Part shown: positions 63,553 through 64,000 of the stretch, piece by piece
Numbering within the stretch: the first letter of the stretch is position 1
How the letters are laid out: the number at the start of each line of letters is the position of its first letter
NCBI GenBank assembly: GCA_022316685.1
Contig: JAKJHU010000615.1
Coordinates: forward strand, 1-64,000
Length of the DNA stretch: 64,000 nucleotides
Direction: 5' to 3'
Source: Progne subis subis
Taxonomy: Eukaryota; Chordata; Aves; Passeriformes; Hirundinidae
The notes under the pieces: model-generated
Told to the model about the DNA's origin: nothing
Databases searched by the model: none
What the model saw: the letters and a program-made list of their open reading frames with translations, nothing else
Program-made: the position numbers and the translations under genes

Positions 63553-63735
63553 CAAGTGACCTTCCAGCCTAGAATTATTGATGCTGGTCATCTGGGGAGA
63601 AACTTTGTCGTTATCATAAATCTTTTCAGCTTATGATTCCTTGATCATGTGTTATTTATGTGTCAATGCATATTTTACCAGTCTTTGCACAGTAGCTTAT
63701 TGTCTCATAATAAAAAAGACCAGCCTCCAGATTTA
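63553..63735 (+). other. Putative 3'UTR of the terminal exon
   Basis: About 180 bases run from the stop codon to just past a canonical polyadenylation hexamer. The sequence has no coding frame and is AT-rich. The end is approximate because the cleavage site cannot be read from sequence. A CR1 LINE begins about 105 bases further on. Confidence 0.4.
63709..63714 (+). terminator. Polyadenylation signal AATAAA
   Basis: A canonical AATAAA hexamer lies 157 bases after the stop of the terminal exon candidate. TG- and GT-containing DNA about 30 bases downstream (GCATGTGTTTTTT) could be the downstream element. AATAAA is common in AT-rich DNA; the call rests on its position after the candidate coding exon. 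Confidence 0.45.
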
Positions 63736-63840
63736 CAGAAGCATGTGTTTTTTAAGACCTGAAGTCCAGAACACCAGCCTTAGTTCCCTCCTCCTTCACT
63801 CTAATTCCTATTGACCCTACATCCCAGGGATATCTGTATT

Positions 63841-64000
63841 TCACAGAATGACAGAATGGATCAGGTTTGAAGGGACCACTGTGGGAACATCTGATCCAAC
63901 CTCCCTGCTCAAGGAGAATTACCCAGAGCACAGGGTTGTGTCCAGCCAGTTCTGAATATCCCCAGTGAGGGAGACTCCACAGCCTCTGGCCAGTCTGTTC
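63841..64000 (-). mobile_element. CR1 LINE 3' end, minus strand, cut by the window edge
   Basis: Read on the minus strand, this is the 3' tail of a chicken-repeat-1 LINE. It ends in two ATTCTGTS octamers (plus strand ACAGAATG twice at 63843-63858). Conserved CR1 blocks are visible on the plus strand: AGGGACCACTGTGGGAACATC, GATCCAACCTCCCTGCTC, GTGTCCAGCCAGTTCTGAATAT and GAGACTCCACAGCCTCTGG. CR1 copies are usually 5'-truncated and non-autonomous. The element continues past base 64000, so its length is unknown. Confidence 0.9.

Noticed and set aside
1..64000. Search for tRNA, rRNA, microRNA hairpins, CRISPR arrays, operons and bacterial or phage genes
   Set aside because: None could be supported. 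The window has eukaryotic, bird-like repeat content and no compact coding.

Overview
This window is vertebrate nuclear DNA, and the best reading is a bird. It is AT-rich, has no compact coding, and is full of long A/T homopolymers, microsatellites and G/T-only tracts. It carries two minus-strand CR1 LINE tails, the dominant retroelement of birds; one ends in the diagnostic ATTCTGTG-type octamer repeat and runs off the right edge. There are no operons, tRNA or rRNA genes, CRISPR arrays or prokaryotic signals. Almost every open frame is a chance frame in AT-rich or low-complexity DNA.

The clearest coding signal is at the right end: a strong splice acceptor at 63391-63397, 50 complete codons, a stop at 63550 and an AATAAA at 63709. 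Together these look like the last exon of a plus-strand gene I cannot name. Three short upstream segments could belong to the same transcript (19733-19785, 24256-24309, 38022-38072). Each has splice-like borders, and their reading phases chain together into the terminal exon (exit phase 1 to entry phase 1 at each junction). Short open segments with AG/GT borders are common by chance, so this is a hypothesis.

The most promoter-like element is at 20060-20420. It is relatively CpG-rich, has a perfect RFX/X-box inverted repeat (GTTGCTTAGCAAC), and about 140 bp downstream an ATG in strong Kozak context that opens with an N-myristoylation-type peptide ending at AG|GT. A second GC islet lies at 12.3 kb.

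Layout: 0-20 kb is intergenic or intronic DNA with homopolymers, one 57-bp tandem duplication, a G/T tract, ancient SINE/LINE scraps and possible conserved noncoding stretches (1.56-2.1 and 11-11.85 kb). 20-25 kb holds the RFX element, the strongest conserved-noncoding candidate (22.06-22.83 kb), a short exon candidate and a MIR-like SINE fragment. 25-34.8 kb is mostly featureless apart from a pure G/T tract and another candidate regulatory stretch at 31.1 kb. 34.8-36.4 kb has a TG/TA/CA microsatellite and an LTR-like sequence. 36.6-49.9 kb has more candidate conserved DNA, a G/T tract, an old CR1 and a (CTTTTT)n expansion. An uninterrupted run of 37 C lies at 49973-50009. 50-63.4 kb is AT-rich with several homeodomain-motif-rich stretches, leading into the terminal exon and the right-edge CR1. 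Conservation could not be measured here, so all regulatory calls rest on motif content and composition.
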